Assembly (NCBI RefSeq): GCF_000445105.1
Contig: NZ_ATDP01000034.1
Coordinates: 1-59,798 of the forward strand
Length of the DNA: 59,798 bases
From: Sphingobium lactosutens DS20
Lineage (GTDB): Bacteria > Pseudomonadota > Alphaproteobacteria > Sphingomonadales > Sphingomonadaceae
Direction of reading: 5' to 3'
The notes under the pieces are model-generated. The model saw only the letters and a list, made by a program, of their open reading frames with translations, made no database searches and was not told where the DNA came from. Below are positions 9,818 through 18,580 of this stretch, one piece after another. Each line of letters opens with the position of its first letter. The first letter of the stretch is position 1. A program made the translations under genes and the position numbers.

Positions 9818-11006
9818 GACCCACACCGTAGCGCTCACTGGCGCTCTCGTCCAGTGGGGTTCGCAATTCATTCACCGCTTCCGCGATGATCAGCGCGGCA
9901 GAACGTACTTCCTCGATCGTATTCATTCTTCCAAAGAAGAAGCGAACAACAGATTGAGCTAGGTCACCATCTATTCCCATAGCCCGCAAGACGTGAGAGA
10001 AAGTGACTTGGCCAGAATTACAGGCCGATCCAGTTGATATGCATAGTTTTTTGGCGACTCGACCAGCCAGGTCATCTCCAATTGTTGAAGGGAAGGAAAG
10101 TGCAAGGCCGCCGTCTATCACGGGCGCTCGCTCAGTGATAAAGTTGTAGGATACGCCGGCAGCGCTCAGCGCCTGGACGAACGCATCTTTCAACATAGCT
10201 GATCTCTCGCTGTCCGCCTCCAGGCAGAACCGCGCTACCTCAGCAGCCGCACCAAAGCCCGCAACAAGAGGCACAGGCTCGGTGCCGGCGCGCATGCCCC
10301 GCTCGTGGCCTCCTCCGAAAACCTGCGCAACCGGCTTGGGCGCGTCTGAAGCGACGTAGAGCGCACCGACACCCATCGGACCATACAGCTTGTGTGCCGA
10401 AATGCTGAGGTAGTCGACACCCAAGTCAAAGACGTTCACCGGCTGCTTGCCCACACCTTGGGCGCCGTCGCTGTGCAGCAGCACACCGCGGCTCTGGCAG
10501 ATTTGCGCAACCTCGCGAATGGGCTGTACGACGCCAGTCTCGTTGTTCACGAGCATGACGGAGACAAGCAATGTTTCGTCGTCAACAAGGGCTTCCAAGC
10601 GTGCAAGGTCGATGACGCCTGCTCGGTCAACAGGGGCGACGACAACCTCAAATTCATCCAGAACGAGGCGCTTGGCTGCCTCAAGCACGGCCTTGTGCTC
10701 GATCGCGCTGACCACCACCCGCCGCCGCTCAGACCCGCCGCGGCGACCCCATTCCGCTATTCCTCGAAGCGCAAGGTTGTTCGCTTCTGTCGCGCCGGAG
10801 GTGAAGATCACTTCACCGGCCGAGCAACCAATAAGGTCGGCCACCTGCTTGCGGCCGCGATCGAGGATAGCCAGCGCCCGCTGTCCCGCTGCATGAGGCG
10901 ATGACGCGTTCCCGGGCCCAGCCCAGGCAGCCTGCATGGCTGCGAGTGCCTCGGGCGCCAGGGGCGTCGTGGAGAAGCCGTCCAGATAGATCGGCTGACG
11001 GGTCAT
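9792..11006 (-). CDS. sspA: SspA/DndA/IscS-like cysteine desulfurase
   Basis: PLP-dependent cysteine desulfurase, 404 residues, the sulfur donor of the pathway. Visible are the substrate region FSTTPLAPEA, SGATEANNLAL near residues 70-80, PLP-anchoring Lys206 in SAHKLYGP, and catalytic Cys329 in STGSACNSG. The sequence between the Lys and Cys regions (RAGTEPVPLVAGFG) is of IscS/NifS type. It starts at 11006, overlapping the stop of the DGQHR gene by ATGA, so it is translated with the defence operon and not with isc or suf genes, none of which are nearby. This supports dedication to DNA sulfur modification. Confidence 0.88.
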   Translation of the reverse strand: MTRQPIYLDGFSTTPLAPEALAAMQAAWAGPGNASSPHAAGQRALAILDRGRKQVADLIGCSAGEVIFTSGATEANNLALRGIAEWGRRGGSERRRVVVSAIEHKAVLEAAKRLVLDEFEVVVAPVDRAGVIDLARLEALVDDETLLVSVMLVNNETGVVQPIREVAQICQSRGVLLHSDGAQGVGKQPVNVFDLGVDYLSISAHKLYGPMGVGALYVASDAPKPVAQVFGGGHERGMRAGTEPVPLVAGFGAAAEVARFCLEADSERSAMLKDAFVQALSAAGVSYNFITERAPVIDGGLALSFPSTIGDDLAGRVAKKLCISTGSACNSGQVTFSHVLRAMGIDGDLAQSVVRFFFGRMNTIEEVRSAALIIAEAVNELRTPLDESASERYGVGHEACAYRP

Positions 11007-13309
11007 TCCGCCTCTTCGGCGGTCTCAACCGACTCCCAAGTCTCTTCAGCCGGCGGCGCCTCGGTGGCGTCCTCCACCTTCGTCGATTCCATCAGCGCCG
11101 TCTTGGTGGGCACGTCTTGGTAGCGCCACCCCACGTTCTTCAGGAAATTGCGGAAGGCATCATAAGCACTGTTAGTGATCTCAGTGCGATCTTGCGCGGT
11201 CAAATTCTCCTCGCGTTTGAGGTTTCGCTCTAAGAATTCCTTCCGATATTCCTCCAACAAGGAGTTGAAGATCTGGGTGCGGCACTTATCCCGCTCCTGC
11301 CGCAATGAGTCCTCAAGATCGGTACCCTCAGCGCGCCAGATTTCCAGGAGGAGGTACTTATACTTAGGCCACTGGTCGGGCTGCATTTCGCCACGGTAGA
11401 CCACGCGGCGGAACGTCGACGCGGACGGTGCGACCTTCCACTCGCGTATCTCGCCTTCTGGCGTGCCGACGAACAGCTCGATGAGCCGGCGAACATCGGC
11501 CGACTTCGCGGGCGAGAAGAATGCGTTCAATTCCGCTAGGTAGCCATCGAACGCTGCCTGCAGATCGATGGCTGGCGCATTATCCTTGGCGCGCTTGAGA
11601 TTGCACCGTTCGATCTCCCCGAAGAAGCCCGCGATCAGAGCGGACTGGAAAGCGACGGTCGTGAGAACGTTGTCGTAGAGGTCGTTGACGAAATCGAGCA
11701 CCTTAGGTTGATAGCTGTTGTCCTCGAGGCGTAGCGCACGCTTATCGGAGACATTCGCCAGGAAACGTTCGGCCCGCTGGTGGCGCAATTTCTGGACGAA
11801 ATCCTGCACGAGTTTCTGCGTCGCCTTAAGCCGATCCGCAATCTCCTGGATCTTGGTCGCTTCCGATCCAAATTCCCCCGACCGCAGCTTGTCGGCTAGG
11901 TTTTCCTGATGGGCGGAAAATGTCCGGCCGATACCCTGACCCTCGAACAGGATAGGCCGCAGCTTGGTGTTCGACTGGGCAAGTAGCTGCTGCTCGAGCC
12001 AAAGCACCGCGCTGGCGTGCGCCTCGAAAGGCTGAAACTTCTCGAAAACGGCGACGATATGCTTGCCGAAACGCTCGCGAAATTGCTCGGTGAGCTTTTC
12101 CCCGGCTTCCGGCGTGTAGAAGTCGCGGGTGGTCGCGTCGGCCACATCCGCGCCAAGCACGTTGCGTCCATCAAGCCGCTCAAGCGCACCAGCACTCTGC
12201 AGCTCGGTCCGCTTGTAGAACTTGCCTGAACGGGGTTTCGCACCGTTGATGTCCTCATCCCGCTTGTTGAGCAGGATATGCTCTATGAAATAGTAGATGT
12301 GGTTGACCCCGGTCATGGCGATCGGGCTGTCGATCTTCACCCGGTCATGCGCCTGGTCGAGTTCCACGTTCGTGATCCGAAGCGAGGCGCTGGAGCGCGA
12401 GTCCTTCTTCTTGATTGTCGAAAGGGTGTCGCGCAACACGAGTGCGATCAGGTCATTATCATCGAGCAGGCGGTTACGCGATGCGGAAACCTGACGGGCC
12501 GTCTTGTTGAGCGTCAAGAAGATCGAACGTGCCGCCATCTTGACATTGTAGCCGCCGCCATAGGTCTCATCGAGCGCAGGGAAGGTGCAGAACATCACCG
12601 GCAGGCTGATATTGTTGAGCGCGAACTGACGAATGTAGTTCGGCGTCCATTCCTCATAGTAGTCCTTGTACGAGGCTCGCATCGAGTCCGACCAGTCTTG
12701 CTTCAGGTTTCGATAGATCGCGAGCAACGCCATTGCGCGGTGCTGCCCGTCCACGATCACTAGCTTCGAGCGGTTGGTATTGAGCCTCAATTTTACCAGG
12801 TCATGCTCGAACAGCACATCGCCTTGACGAGGCTGCTGAAACTCGAACAGCTCTTGTCCGACCGGACCGGAACGAGTGATCTCCAGCACGTGATCGGACA
12901 TCTGCCGCGTTTCGGCTTCGACCTTGGGATAGTAGTCGGCCGGCCGATTATCGAGCTCCTGCACTGGCATGACCACAACGATGATCGGCGGAAACAGCTT
13001 CACCAGGTCGCGAGAGCGATGATCGAGGAGGTAGGGCACCAGCTCGGACGAGACGCGCGCATCGTCGATATCGCGCTGCATGATCTCATCGAATTCCAGG
13101 TCGGCGGTAGGAAAAATCTCGCGCACCGGTGCGAGATGCTTCAAAACCTCTTCGTTCGCCCCGCTGCCGAAATTCAAGCCGACATGGGTCAGGAAGTATT
13201 TCACTTCCACCGTCTTCTGATCGCCTTGGCCGGTGCCCACACTGAAAGTGCCGACAGAACCTGACAAAGTGAGGTTGAGAGCAGAAGATACGCTTAGGCC
13301 AAGACTCAT
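11003..13309 (-). CDS. DGQHR-domain (DndB-like) protein of the phosphorothioation operon
   Basis: 768-residue protein with the motif IVDGQHRAMALL at about residues 185-196 and a downstream LTLNKTARQVSASRNRLLDDND. This combination is typical of the DGQHR/DndB superfamily, which has a ParB-like nucleotide-binding fold. The second half is helical, with a long charged segment around 470-560, and ends in an acidic tail (APPAEETWESVETAEEAE). No HNH/DUF1524 nuclease motif is seen, unlike SspE, whose N-terminal domain carries a similar DGQQR motif. It lies one base after the GIY-YIG-like gene and overlaps sspA by 4 bp. DndB proteins repress dnd genes or regulate modification, so this could be a regulator or the sensor half of a restriction pair. 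Confidence 0.75.
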   Translation of the reverse strand: MSLGLSVSSALNLTLSGSVGTFSVGTGQGDQKTVEVKYFLTHVGLNFGSGANEEVLKHLAPVREIFPTADLEFDEIMQRDIDDARVSSELVPYLLDHRSRDLVKLFPPIIVVVMPVQELDNRPADYYPKVEAETRQMSDHVLEITRSGPVGQELFEFQQPRQGDVLFEHDLVKLRLNTNRSKLVIVDGQHRAMALLAIYRNLKQDWSDSMRASYKDYYEEWTPNYIRQFALNNISLPVMFCTFPALDETYGGGYNVKMAARSIFLTLNKTARQVSASRNRLLDDNDLIALVLRDTLSTIKKKDSRSSASLRITNVELDQAHDRVKIDSPIAMTGVNHIYYFIEHILLNKRDEDINGAKPRSGKFYKRTELQSAGALERLDGRNVLGADVADATTRDFYTPEAGEKLTEQFRERFGKHIVAVFEKFQPFEAHASAVLWLEQQLLAQSNTKLRPILFEGQGIGRTFSAHQENLADKLRSGEFGSEATKIQEIADRLKATQKLVQDFVQKLRHQRAERFLANVSDKRALRLEDNSYQPKVLDFVNDLYDNVLTTVAFQSALIAGFFGEIERCNLKRAKDNAPAIDLQAAFDGYLAELNAFFSPAKSADVRRLIELFVGTPEGEIREWKVAPSASTFRRVVYRGEMQPDQWPKYKYLLLEIWRAEGTDLEDSLRQERDKCRTQIFNSLLEEYRKEFLERNLKREENLTAQDRTEITNSAYDAFRNFLKNVGWRYQDVPTKTALMESTKVEDATEAPPAEETWESVETAEEAE

Positions 13310-13310
13310 G

Positions 13311-13955
13311 TCAGTTTCTTCCCAGGATCGGATAGCAAATGCGGTTTAAGATGTTTTCTATGTCGACGGCCGTGCCGTCGTCGCTCGTGGTCGAGCAGGT
13401 GAATACGAACAAGCGCTCGGGCGGGATCTTACGCTTCGCGACCTGCCAGGCAAAGCCGGCGTCGGAGTTTCGGCTCACTTGACCGTCCCGCGGCACGACC
13501 GAGCGAAAGCGTTCGATCAGCTCTTTGTGGCGGGCGAGGCGCCCCCTGAGTACCGTTGCCATGCCGATATAAAGCGGGCTCGCGAACATCGGCGCCGAGA
13601 GCGCGAGGACATCGCGAATGGTGCGCAAGCGATCGGGTTCAGCCGCCAGTCGGCTGACCAAGCTACTTGACGCAGCCGTATCGTGTTCGAGTGACCCGAC
13701 ATAGGTCGGTTTTAGCGGACCGCTTACGGCTGCCGTGTAGGGCTCTTCCCTGAAATAGTGAAAGAGGCGTCCGTCGAGCATCGCTCTGATCACGCGCTCA
13801 GCCTCAACCCTATCGGATGCGGATCGAGCAGCCTCGATGGTGCGGTCGAGGTCGAAGTCGGTGATCTCCGGGCTATAGTACCACGCATAAACGCCTGGCC
13901 CATCTGGCGCATTCGCCAGATCCGCCCAGAGGTGCTTTTGTATCTCGCTAGCCAT
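13311..13955 (-). CDS. GIY-YIG-like nuclease-fold protein, first gene of the Ssp-like operon
   Basis: 214 residues. GPGVYAWYY at about 19-27 matches the GIY strand and PLYIGMATVLRGRLARH near 127-143 the YIG strand followed by the catalytic-arginine helix. ENILNRICYPILGRN at the end supplies the conserved Glu and Asn-type positions. Between the GIY and YIG motifs are about 100 residues instead of the usual 10-15, so the fold has a large insertion. It opens the six-gene operon and is separated from the DGQHR gene by one base. In this setting a nuclease acting with the DGQHR protein on unmodified DNA is the natural guess; a structural role is possible. Confidence 0.65.
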   Translation of the reverse strand: MASEIQKHLWADLANAPDGPGVYAWYYSPEITDFDLDRTIEAARSASDRVEAERVIRAMLDGRLFHYFREEPYTAAVSGPLKPTYVGSLEHDTAASSSLVSRLAAEPDRLRTIRDVLALSAPMFASPLYIGMATVLRGRLARHKELIERFRSVVPRDGQVSRNSDAGFAWQVAKRKIPPERLFVFTCSTTSDDGTAVDIENILNRICYPILGRN

Positions 13956-14256
13956 TCCACCCCGAAGCTCACCCCATCACGCGACCGAGTCGCTGGCGTA
14001 AGCTGCAAGATCCGTACGGTTCGCGCGATTCACCTGGCCCCGGCCCATGCGTCTCATAGCGCGTGTGCCGGGATGAACCAAGGTGGACATGCGCGATCGA
14101 CTGAGGTTCGCCGACAGCCGGTTTTGCTCGTTTTTTCAAGCAGCCTGATAGTCGGCGAGGTCATATGCGGAAAGACCAAGCAATGCAGGTCGTTGGTAGA
14201 CAACGGAAAGTCGGGCGGCCGCCGCGCCCGCTGGTGGTAGACTGCGGGTTGATAGG
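13956..14256. other. Non-coding region upstream of the Ssp-like operon
   Basis: About 300 bp between the first operon gene and a convergently placed secreted-protein gene end. It should hold the operon promoter. I see no clear -35/-10 pair, operator palindrome or small gene. Confidence 0.4.
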
Positions 14257-14721
14257 CTAGCGCTTGGCGGCCGCGCACCGGGAGTAGGGCGAGGACCGGG
14301 TCAGTGCCACTTGGAACGGATCGGCACGCCGGCCGGGCGCAAAGTCCGCCTCCAGACGAATGACCCCTCGTCTTTCGCCATCATTGACCATCATCACGAC
14401 CGGGCCGAAATCATCATCGCTCACCGGAAAGGGAAAGAAGACAAGGCTGATGCCGCGATAATCGGGCCCCAGGTAGCTCAGCGCTTGCTCGACCCGGGCC
14501 GACTTTACGACACGGCCGTTGGCGCGAAATGTGAACCCGCTATCGTCGATGGAAAGCCGCGGCTCGGCGGTGCAGTCGCCGCGCGGCGCATAGCTTCCGT
14601 AGATCGCGTTCAGGCCTTGTCCCTTGAGCCCGTCCAACGGCACCGCCCATGCCGGCGCCGCGCAGGCCAACGCTGTCGCCAGGCCGAACGACAGTTTCTT
14701 CACGAGCGCGCAGCCATGCAT
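14257..14721 (-). CDS. Secreted hypothetical protein
   Basis: 154 residues with a good signal peptide: ALVKKLSFGLATALACAAPAWA, then cleavage before VPLDG. The mature part has two cysteines (GDCTAEPR near 49, SRCAAAKR at the end) that could form a disulfide, and a beta-rich core. A strong AGGAGG sits 8 bases before the ATG at 14721, which fixes the start. I do not recognise the family. It stands alone between the defence operon and a regulator, so context gives no role. Confidence 0.75.
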   Translation of the reverse strand: MHGCALVKKLSFGLATALACAAPAWAVPLDGLKGQGLNAIYGSYAPRGDCTAEPRLSIDDSGFTFRANGRVVKSARVEQALSYLGPDYRGISLVFFPFPVSDDDFGPVVMMVNDGERRGVIRLEADFAPGRRADPFQVALTRSSPYSRCAAAKR

Positions 14722-15145
14722 GGTCGAAGCCTCCTGAGGCCCGCGAGTCCGAGGAGCTCGCTCGGCCGTTCCTTGCGGGTGCCAGTCTGCACGTTCGTGA
14801 CAATGCGAGCAACAAGCCGGAGAGTTTCACAGCGCGCAGCTTGAACCGTGAACCGCCGCCCCCGGTCGCGAACTTCGATGCGCTATGCCCCGTCGCTTGG
14901 CCGCCCCCCGTGCCTGTGCTAGTACCCGCCTCGCGCTGCAAAGTGCAGCGCCGGGACTGGTAATCCCGACAAGAGCGATGTCCTCGGTGGAGCTATCCGC
15001 CGGGGTGCCTGTGCATATGTCCAGGTCGCTTGCGGCTAAAAGCGCAGGCGCATGTCTCTTGTCATGTTACCAGCCCCGGCTCCCGCGTCCCACGCGGGGG
15101 CATCGGGGCATTCCGCCGAACGCGGAGATTGGTGACAGGCAGGGC
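14722..15145. other. Intergenic region with no supported gene
   Basis: About 420 bp upstream of the secreted-protein gene and the small gene at 15146. Rightward open frames cross it but have the composition of chance readings in GC-rich DNA. No tRNA-like or terminator structure is evident. Confidence 0.4.
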
Positions 15146-15397
15146 ATGAAGGCAGGCTCAACCACGCATAGACAAATGATCGCCGTCGTCCGGCGTCTCG
15201 AGGAAGCGCTACGCCTGCTCGACCAGATGGATCACGGCGACAGCAACGGCGCTGCCTATATCGAGCGCGCCGTTCAGCGCGCGAAACGTGAGCTGCGATC
15301 CGGCTCGATCGCTGCGCCCCTTCCCTCCCCGTCGCCCCGAACGCCGCTTCGCGCCAGGTCGGTTACAGCGCTTCGCGGCCGAACTCGGCTAATGTAA
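15146..15397 (+). CDS. Small hypothetical protein
   Basis: A possible 83-residue protein starting at the ATG at 15146, preceded by GGCAGGG. The N-terminal half is a plausible amphipathic helix (QMIAVVRRLEEALRLLDQMD) followed by AAYIERAVQRAKRELRSG; the C-terminal third is proline- and arginine-rich and less convincing. No family recognised. Longer open reading upstream to 14885 does not look coding. Confidence 0.4.
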   Translation: MKAGSTTHRQMIAVVRRLEEALRLLDQMDHGDSNGAAYIERAVQRAKRELRSGSIAAPLPSPSPRTPLRARSVTALRGRTRLM

Positions 15398-15420
15398 CGG
15401 ACAGGCGGGGCGCAGGAGAG

Positions 15421-15912
15421 CTAGCGCACAATCGGCGGCGGCGGCCCTTTCGCCATCAGGCGACCGATGAAGGTCATGATGCGACGGCGCCCCTCACCGC
15501 TCAGCCGAATATAGGTTAGCCTGTGGTCCCGTTCGTCACGTTCGCGCTCGAGCAGACCCAGCTCGATCAGCTTGTGCGCCCACCGCCGCGCGGTGCTGGA
15601 CGGGACATTGCTCATCGGCGACAGGCTGCTGATCTGGATCTTCTCTCCCCGCGCATCGGCCGCATAGACGTCGAGCAGGATGTCCCAAGCGGGATCGGAG
15701 AAGAGGTGCGCGCCAAGCACCTCTTCGCGCAAGCGGCGCGCCATGAACAGCCAGGCGGCCAGTTCGGCGCCGGGCGGAGGCGTCCCCGGCGTCTGGCTTA
15801 GTGCCGTGAAGGCCTCCGACTGCGGCTCCAGGGCCGGATCAGCCCGACTGTCGCCGCCGTCGTCACCAACGAACCTGTCTCTCCCATGATGTTCGGAGGC
15901 CTGCTCGCTCAT
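15421..15912 (-). CDS. MarR-like winged-helix transcriptional regulator
   Basis: 163 residues. After a polar 45-residue N-terminus comes a helical segment (WLFMARRLREEVLGAHLF), then a winged helix: SSLSPMSNVPSSTARRWAHKL as the recognition region and DERDHRLTYIRLSGEGRRR as the wing typical of MarR-type proteins. Its start overlaps the stop of the GNAT gene (ATGA), so the two are co-translated and probably functionally linked. It could autoregulate the pair or sense the product of the acetyltransferase; the sequence shows no ligand clue. Confidence 0.75.
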   Translation of the reverse strand: MSEQASEHHGRDRFVGDDGGDSRADPALEPQSEAFTALSQTPGTPPPGAELAAWLFMARRLREEVLGAHLFSDPAWDILLDVYAADARGEKIQISSLSPMSNVPSSTARRWAHKLIELGLLERERDERDHRLTYIRLSGEGRRRIMTFIGRLMAKGPPPPIVR

Positions 15913-17177
15913 GCGGTTGCTCCTCCAGACTGCAATTGAGGATGATCGCTCTCCTCACGGCGTCGGTTCGGCCGAGAGCCGGGTTGACGCGATGGCGCGC
16001 GGCACCTCGAGCGGTCGAGCGGTCCGGGCCGGTCCCACTCGCCTTCGGGGCGGATCAGCACATAAGGATCTTCGCCGATGTCCAATCGCGCATCCTGCGG
16101 CGCAAGCGCCGCCTCCAATTCGACATATTCGACGTCGGAGAAAACAAAGCTCGGTCGGCCCGGAATAGCCTTGAACCCGAAGAGCCCCCAGAAACGCGTC
16201 AGGTCGCTGCGCGAGTGACCATAGGCGCGGCTATACCCCTTGCGCCGGCAATAGGTCACTGCGTCGCGCACCAGCCGGAACGACAGCCGCGACGTGCGAA
16301 ATTCCTGCCGTACGGCAAGGCGCTCCAATTTGACGAAGTCGGCGAAGTAGCGCACCCGGAGACAACCGGCCGGCTCGCCGTCGATCTCTCCGATGAAATG
16401 GGTGGCGCAAAAGTCATTGCCGTCGAATTCCTCGTCGAACGGACACTCCTGCTCCGACATGTAGGTTGCCGCCCGGACCGAGAAGCACTTCATCATGTCC
16501 TCCATGGTGCGCGCGACCCGCACCGCAATCTGTCCCGGCGCCTTGTCGGCCGGTGCCACCTCGAAGGCGGGGCAGCCCGAGCGCGGCGGCAGCACGAGCA
16601 GGTCGGCGCCGGCCGCCTCGTAGTAGCTGCGCGCCGGGGCGAAACCCATCCGCGGAAACAGCCGGGTAGTGTGACCTGTCGCCGCCCGCGTGAAGAGCGG
16701 GCAGCCCTGCGGAGCCAGCCGGCCCAGCAGGGGAGCGAGCGCGCAGAGCACTGGAACGAGCGCGTGCGGCGCGAAGATGAGCCAGATGTAGATGGCGCTC
16801 GGCTGTTCGCCCGGCCGGCAGACCAGCGACAGGTCGGGATCGCTGGCATTGAACCGCCCTTCCACAAGCGCTTTGGCGCCCTGAGCTGTGAGCGGCAGGA
16901 AAGCCAGAAACGCCTGGCAGTCGGGTCGCGCACCCGGAGCCTCTACGAACTGGATGATCTCGCGGTTGTGGGCCAGCGCGCGCGCGACGATCTCGTCGGG
17001 GACCAGGCCATCGACATGTTCGCGGGCTATCGCCAAGGCGCGCAACGCCTCCTCGAGCCCTGCGGCCCGGCTGGTGGGGAGTTCGCCTGTTCCGGCAACC
17101 GCCTTCATAGTGCGCGCCGTAAAGGCCATGGGACCATAGCCCTCGACAGCTTCTACTCCGATCGTCTCGTGATACAT
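15909..17177 (-). CDS. GNAT-family N-acetyltransferase with long N-terminal domain
   Basis: 422 residues. The C-terminal region (about 215-370) has a GNAT fold: FIGEIDGEPAGCLRVRYF, then motif A-like KLERLAVRQEFRTSRLSFRL and the helix LVRDAVTYCRRKGY. The N-terminal 200 residues (YIWLIFAPHALVPVLCALAP, PRMGFAPARSYYE) look like a second, divergent GNAT-like half. The last 40 residues are Arg/Pro-rich and disordered. Single-domain GNAT proteins are 150-200 residues, so this is a double-length form. Substrate unknown. It is coupled to the MarR-like gene and diverges from the lysR gene at 17407. Confidence 0.75.
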   Translation of the reverse strand: MYHETIGVEAVEGYGPMAFTARTMKAVAGTGELPTSRAAGLEEALRALAIAREHVDGLVPDEIVARALAHNREIIQFVEAPGARPDCQAFLAFLPLTAQGAKALVEGRFNASDPDLSLVCRPGEQPSAIYIWLIFAPHALVPVLCALAPLLGRLAPQGCPLFTRAATGHTTRLFPRMGFAPARSYYEAAGADLLVLPPRSGCPAFEVAPADKAPGQIAVRVARTMEDMMKCFSVRAATYMSEQECPFDEEFDGNDFCATHFIGEIDGEPAGCLRVRYFADFVKLERLAVRQEFRTSRLSFRLVRDAVTYCRRKGYSRAYGHSRSDLTRFWGLFGFKAIPGRPSFVFSDVEYVELEAALAPQDARLDIGEDPYVLIRPEGEWDRPGPLDRSRCRAPSRQPGSRPNRRREESDHPQLQSGGATA

Positions 17178-17406
17178 GGTGTTCCCTTCCGCGTCTGAAG
17201 GGTTTCCCAGATACGGGAGGCGCTTCGGCTCGTGGCGATCCCATCGCGCGCTCGGGCGGGAGCATTATGAACACACCCCGCGAGCGACGGCTGGAAGCCT
17301 GAGCGCACAAACATCCGTTTCGAAGCGATTAAGTTGTTGCCGCCAGCGACAAATGGAATGAGATAGGACAATCGAATAATTGGAGCGGAGGCGGGGTAGG
17401 CGATTG

Positions 17407-18522
17407 ATGACGTCACGCAAGAAGCCGATCGACGCTGCATCCCGGACAAGAGCCCTTTCCGCCAATCCCGCCGCACCGCCGGTTCGCTCAGCCGCGCGGC
17501 GCAGCGCGACAAGCTTTCAGGACAGGCTGCGCCGCATCGACTGGCAGGACCTGGAGCTGTTCCTCGACATCGCGGAAGCCGGCAGCCTGCGCGCCGGAGC
17601 GGCGAAGACCGGCCACGCCGTCGGCACGATCCGGCGGAGGCTCGCGCGCATCGAGGACAAGCTCGGCGATATCATCGCGCATCGCGATCCCGCCGGATTG
17701 CAGCTCACCTCATTGGGCGATCGGCTCCTGAAGGTAGCTCGCGAGATGCGCCGCTCCCGTCAGTTTCTGGAGCAGGAACAAACGGGCACCGGCACCCGGG
17801 ACTGCGTGCGTATCGCGGTAACCGAAGGTCTTGGCACATACTGGTTGATGCCGAGGCTAGTCGACTTCCAGAATGCAAACCCCGAAATCGATGTCGTTCT
17901 CCACTGCGACATGCAGCGCAGCGACGTGGCCGGCGGGGAGTGCGATATCGCCATTCAGCTCGAGCACCCCAGCGAGGGACATACGACGATCTGCCGCCGG
18001 CTCGGCTGCCTGCACCTCATGCCTTTCGCATCGGAGCGCTATCTTAGCGACGCCGGCATGCCCCGTTCCGTCGATGACTGGCCGCGTCACAGACTTGTCT
18101 GGCAGGAGGCCGACCAGGTCGCCTCGCACCTGCTACCCTATTTTCTCGGCACCACCGACATAGACGGGCTTATCGGCATAAGGACCAACAGCAGCTCCGC
18201 CCATTTCCGCGCTATCGCCAGCGGCGGCGGCATCGGCATATTGCCGACCTATGCTCGCGCCGTAAGCCGCAGAGTGAAGCCGCTCGACATCAACCTGCAG
18301 CTGCGCCGCGAGATCCTATGCGTCATCAATCCAGCGCGCGAAGCCGTTCCGGAAGTGAGGCTGGCGCTCGCCTGGCTGCAGCAATGCTTTTCCGGTGAGC
18401 TCTACCCGTGGTTCCGGGACCAGTTCGTCCATCCCAGCGACTTCGAGGACATACTGTCCTCACAGAAGGTCATCAGCCTGTTTGAAGGCTTCATCGATGC
18501 GTTGAACGCCGACGAGAATTGA
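17407..18522 (+). CDS. LysR-family transcriptional regulator
   Basis: About 371 residues from the ATG at 17407. A 45-residue basic extension precedes the LysR winged helix (DWQDLELFLDIAEAGSLRAG, then HAVGTIRRRLARIEDKLG). The substrate-binding domain follows (VRIAVTEGLGTYWLMPRL, CDIAIQLEHP). Typical LysR proteins are about 300 residues, so both ends are extended. It is divergent from the GNAT/MarR pair and convergent with hcp. The target is unknown; divergent placement suggests the GNAT operon. Confidence 0.88.
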   Translation: MTSRKKPIDAASRTRALSANPAAPPVRSAARRSATSFQDRLRRIDWQDLELFLDIAEAGSLRAGAAKTGHAVGTIRRRLARIEDKLGDIIAHRDPAGLQLTSLGDRLLKVAREMRRSRQFLEQEQTGTGTRDCVRIAVTEGLGTYWLMPRLVDFQNANPEIDVVLHCDMQRSDVAGGECDIAIQLEHPSEGHTTICRRLGCLHLMPFASERYLSDAGMPRSVDDWPRHRLVWQEADQVASHLLPYFLGTTDIDGLIGIRTNSSSAHFRAIASGGGIGILPTYARAVSRRVKPLDINLQLRREILCVINPAREAVPEVRLALAWLQQCFSGELYPWFRDQFVHPSDFEDILSSQKVISLFEGFIDALNADEN

Positions 18523-18538
18523 ACATCTCCGCTAGGAT

Positions 18539-18572
18539 GTCGCCCCCGTATTGTCGGCGATGCGGGGGCGAC
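18539..18572. terminator. Bidirectional stem-loop between lysR and hcp
   Basis: GTCGCCCCCG at 18539-18548 pairs perfectly with CGGGGGCGAC at 18563-18572 around a 14-base loop, between two convergent genes. There is no strong T tract, so it may act as a stem-loop barrier for both transcripts. Confidence 0.65.
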
Positions 18573-18580
18573 AGCATTGC

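Noticed and set aside
15936..17198. A 420-codon plus-strand frame over the GNAT gene
   Set aside because: Antisense to the GNAT protein, which has the clear motifs.
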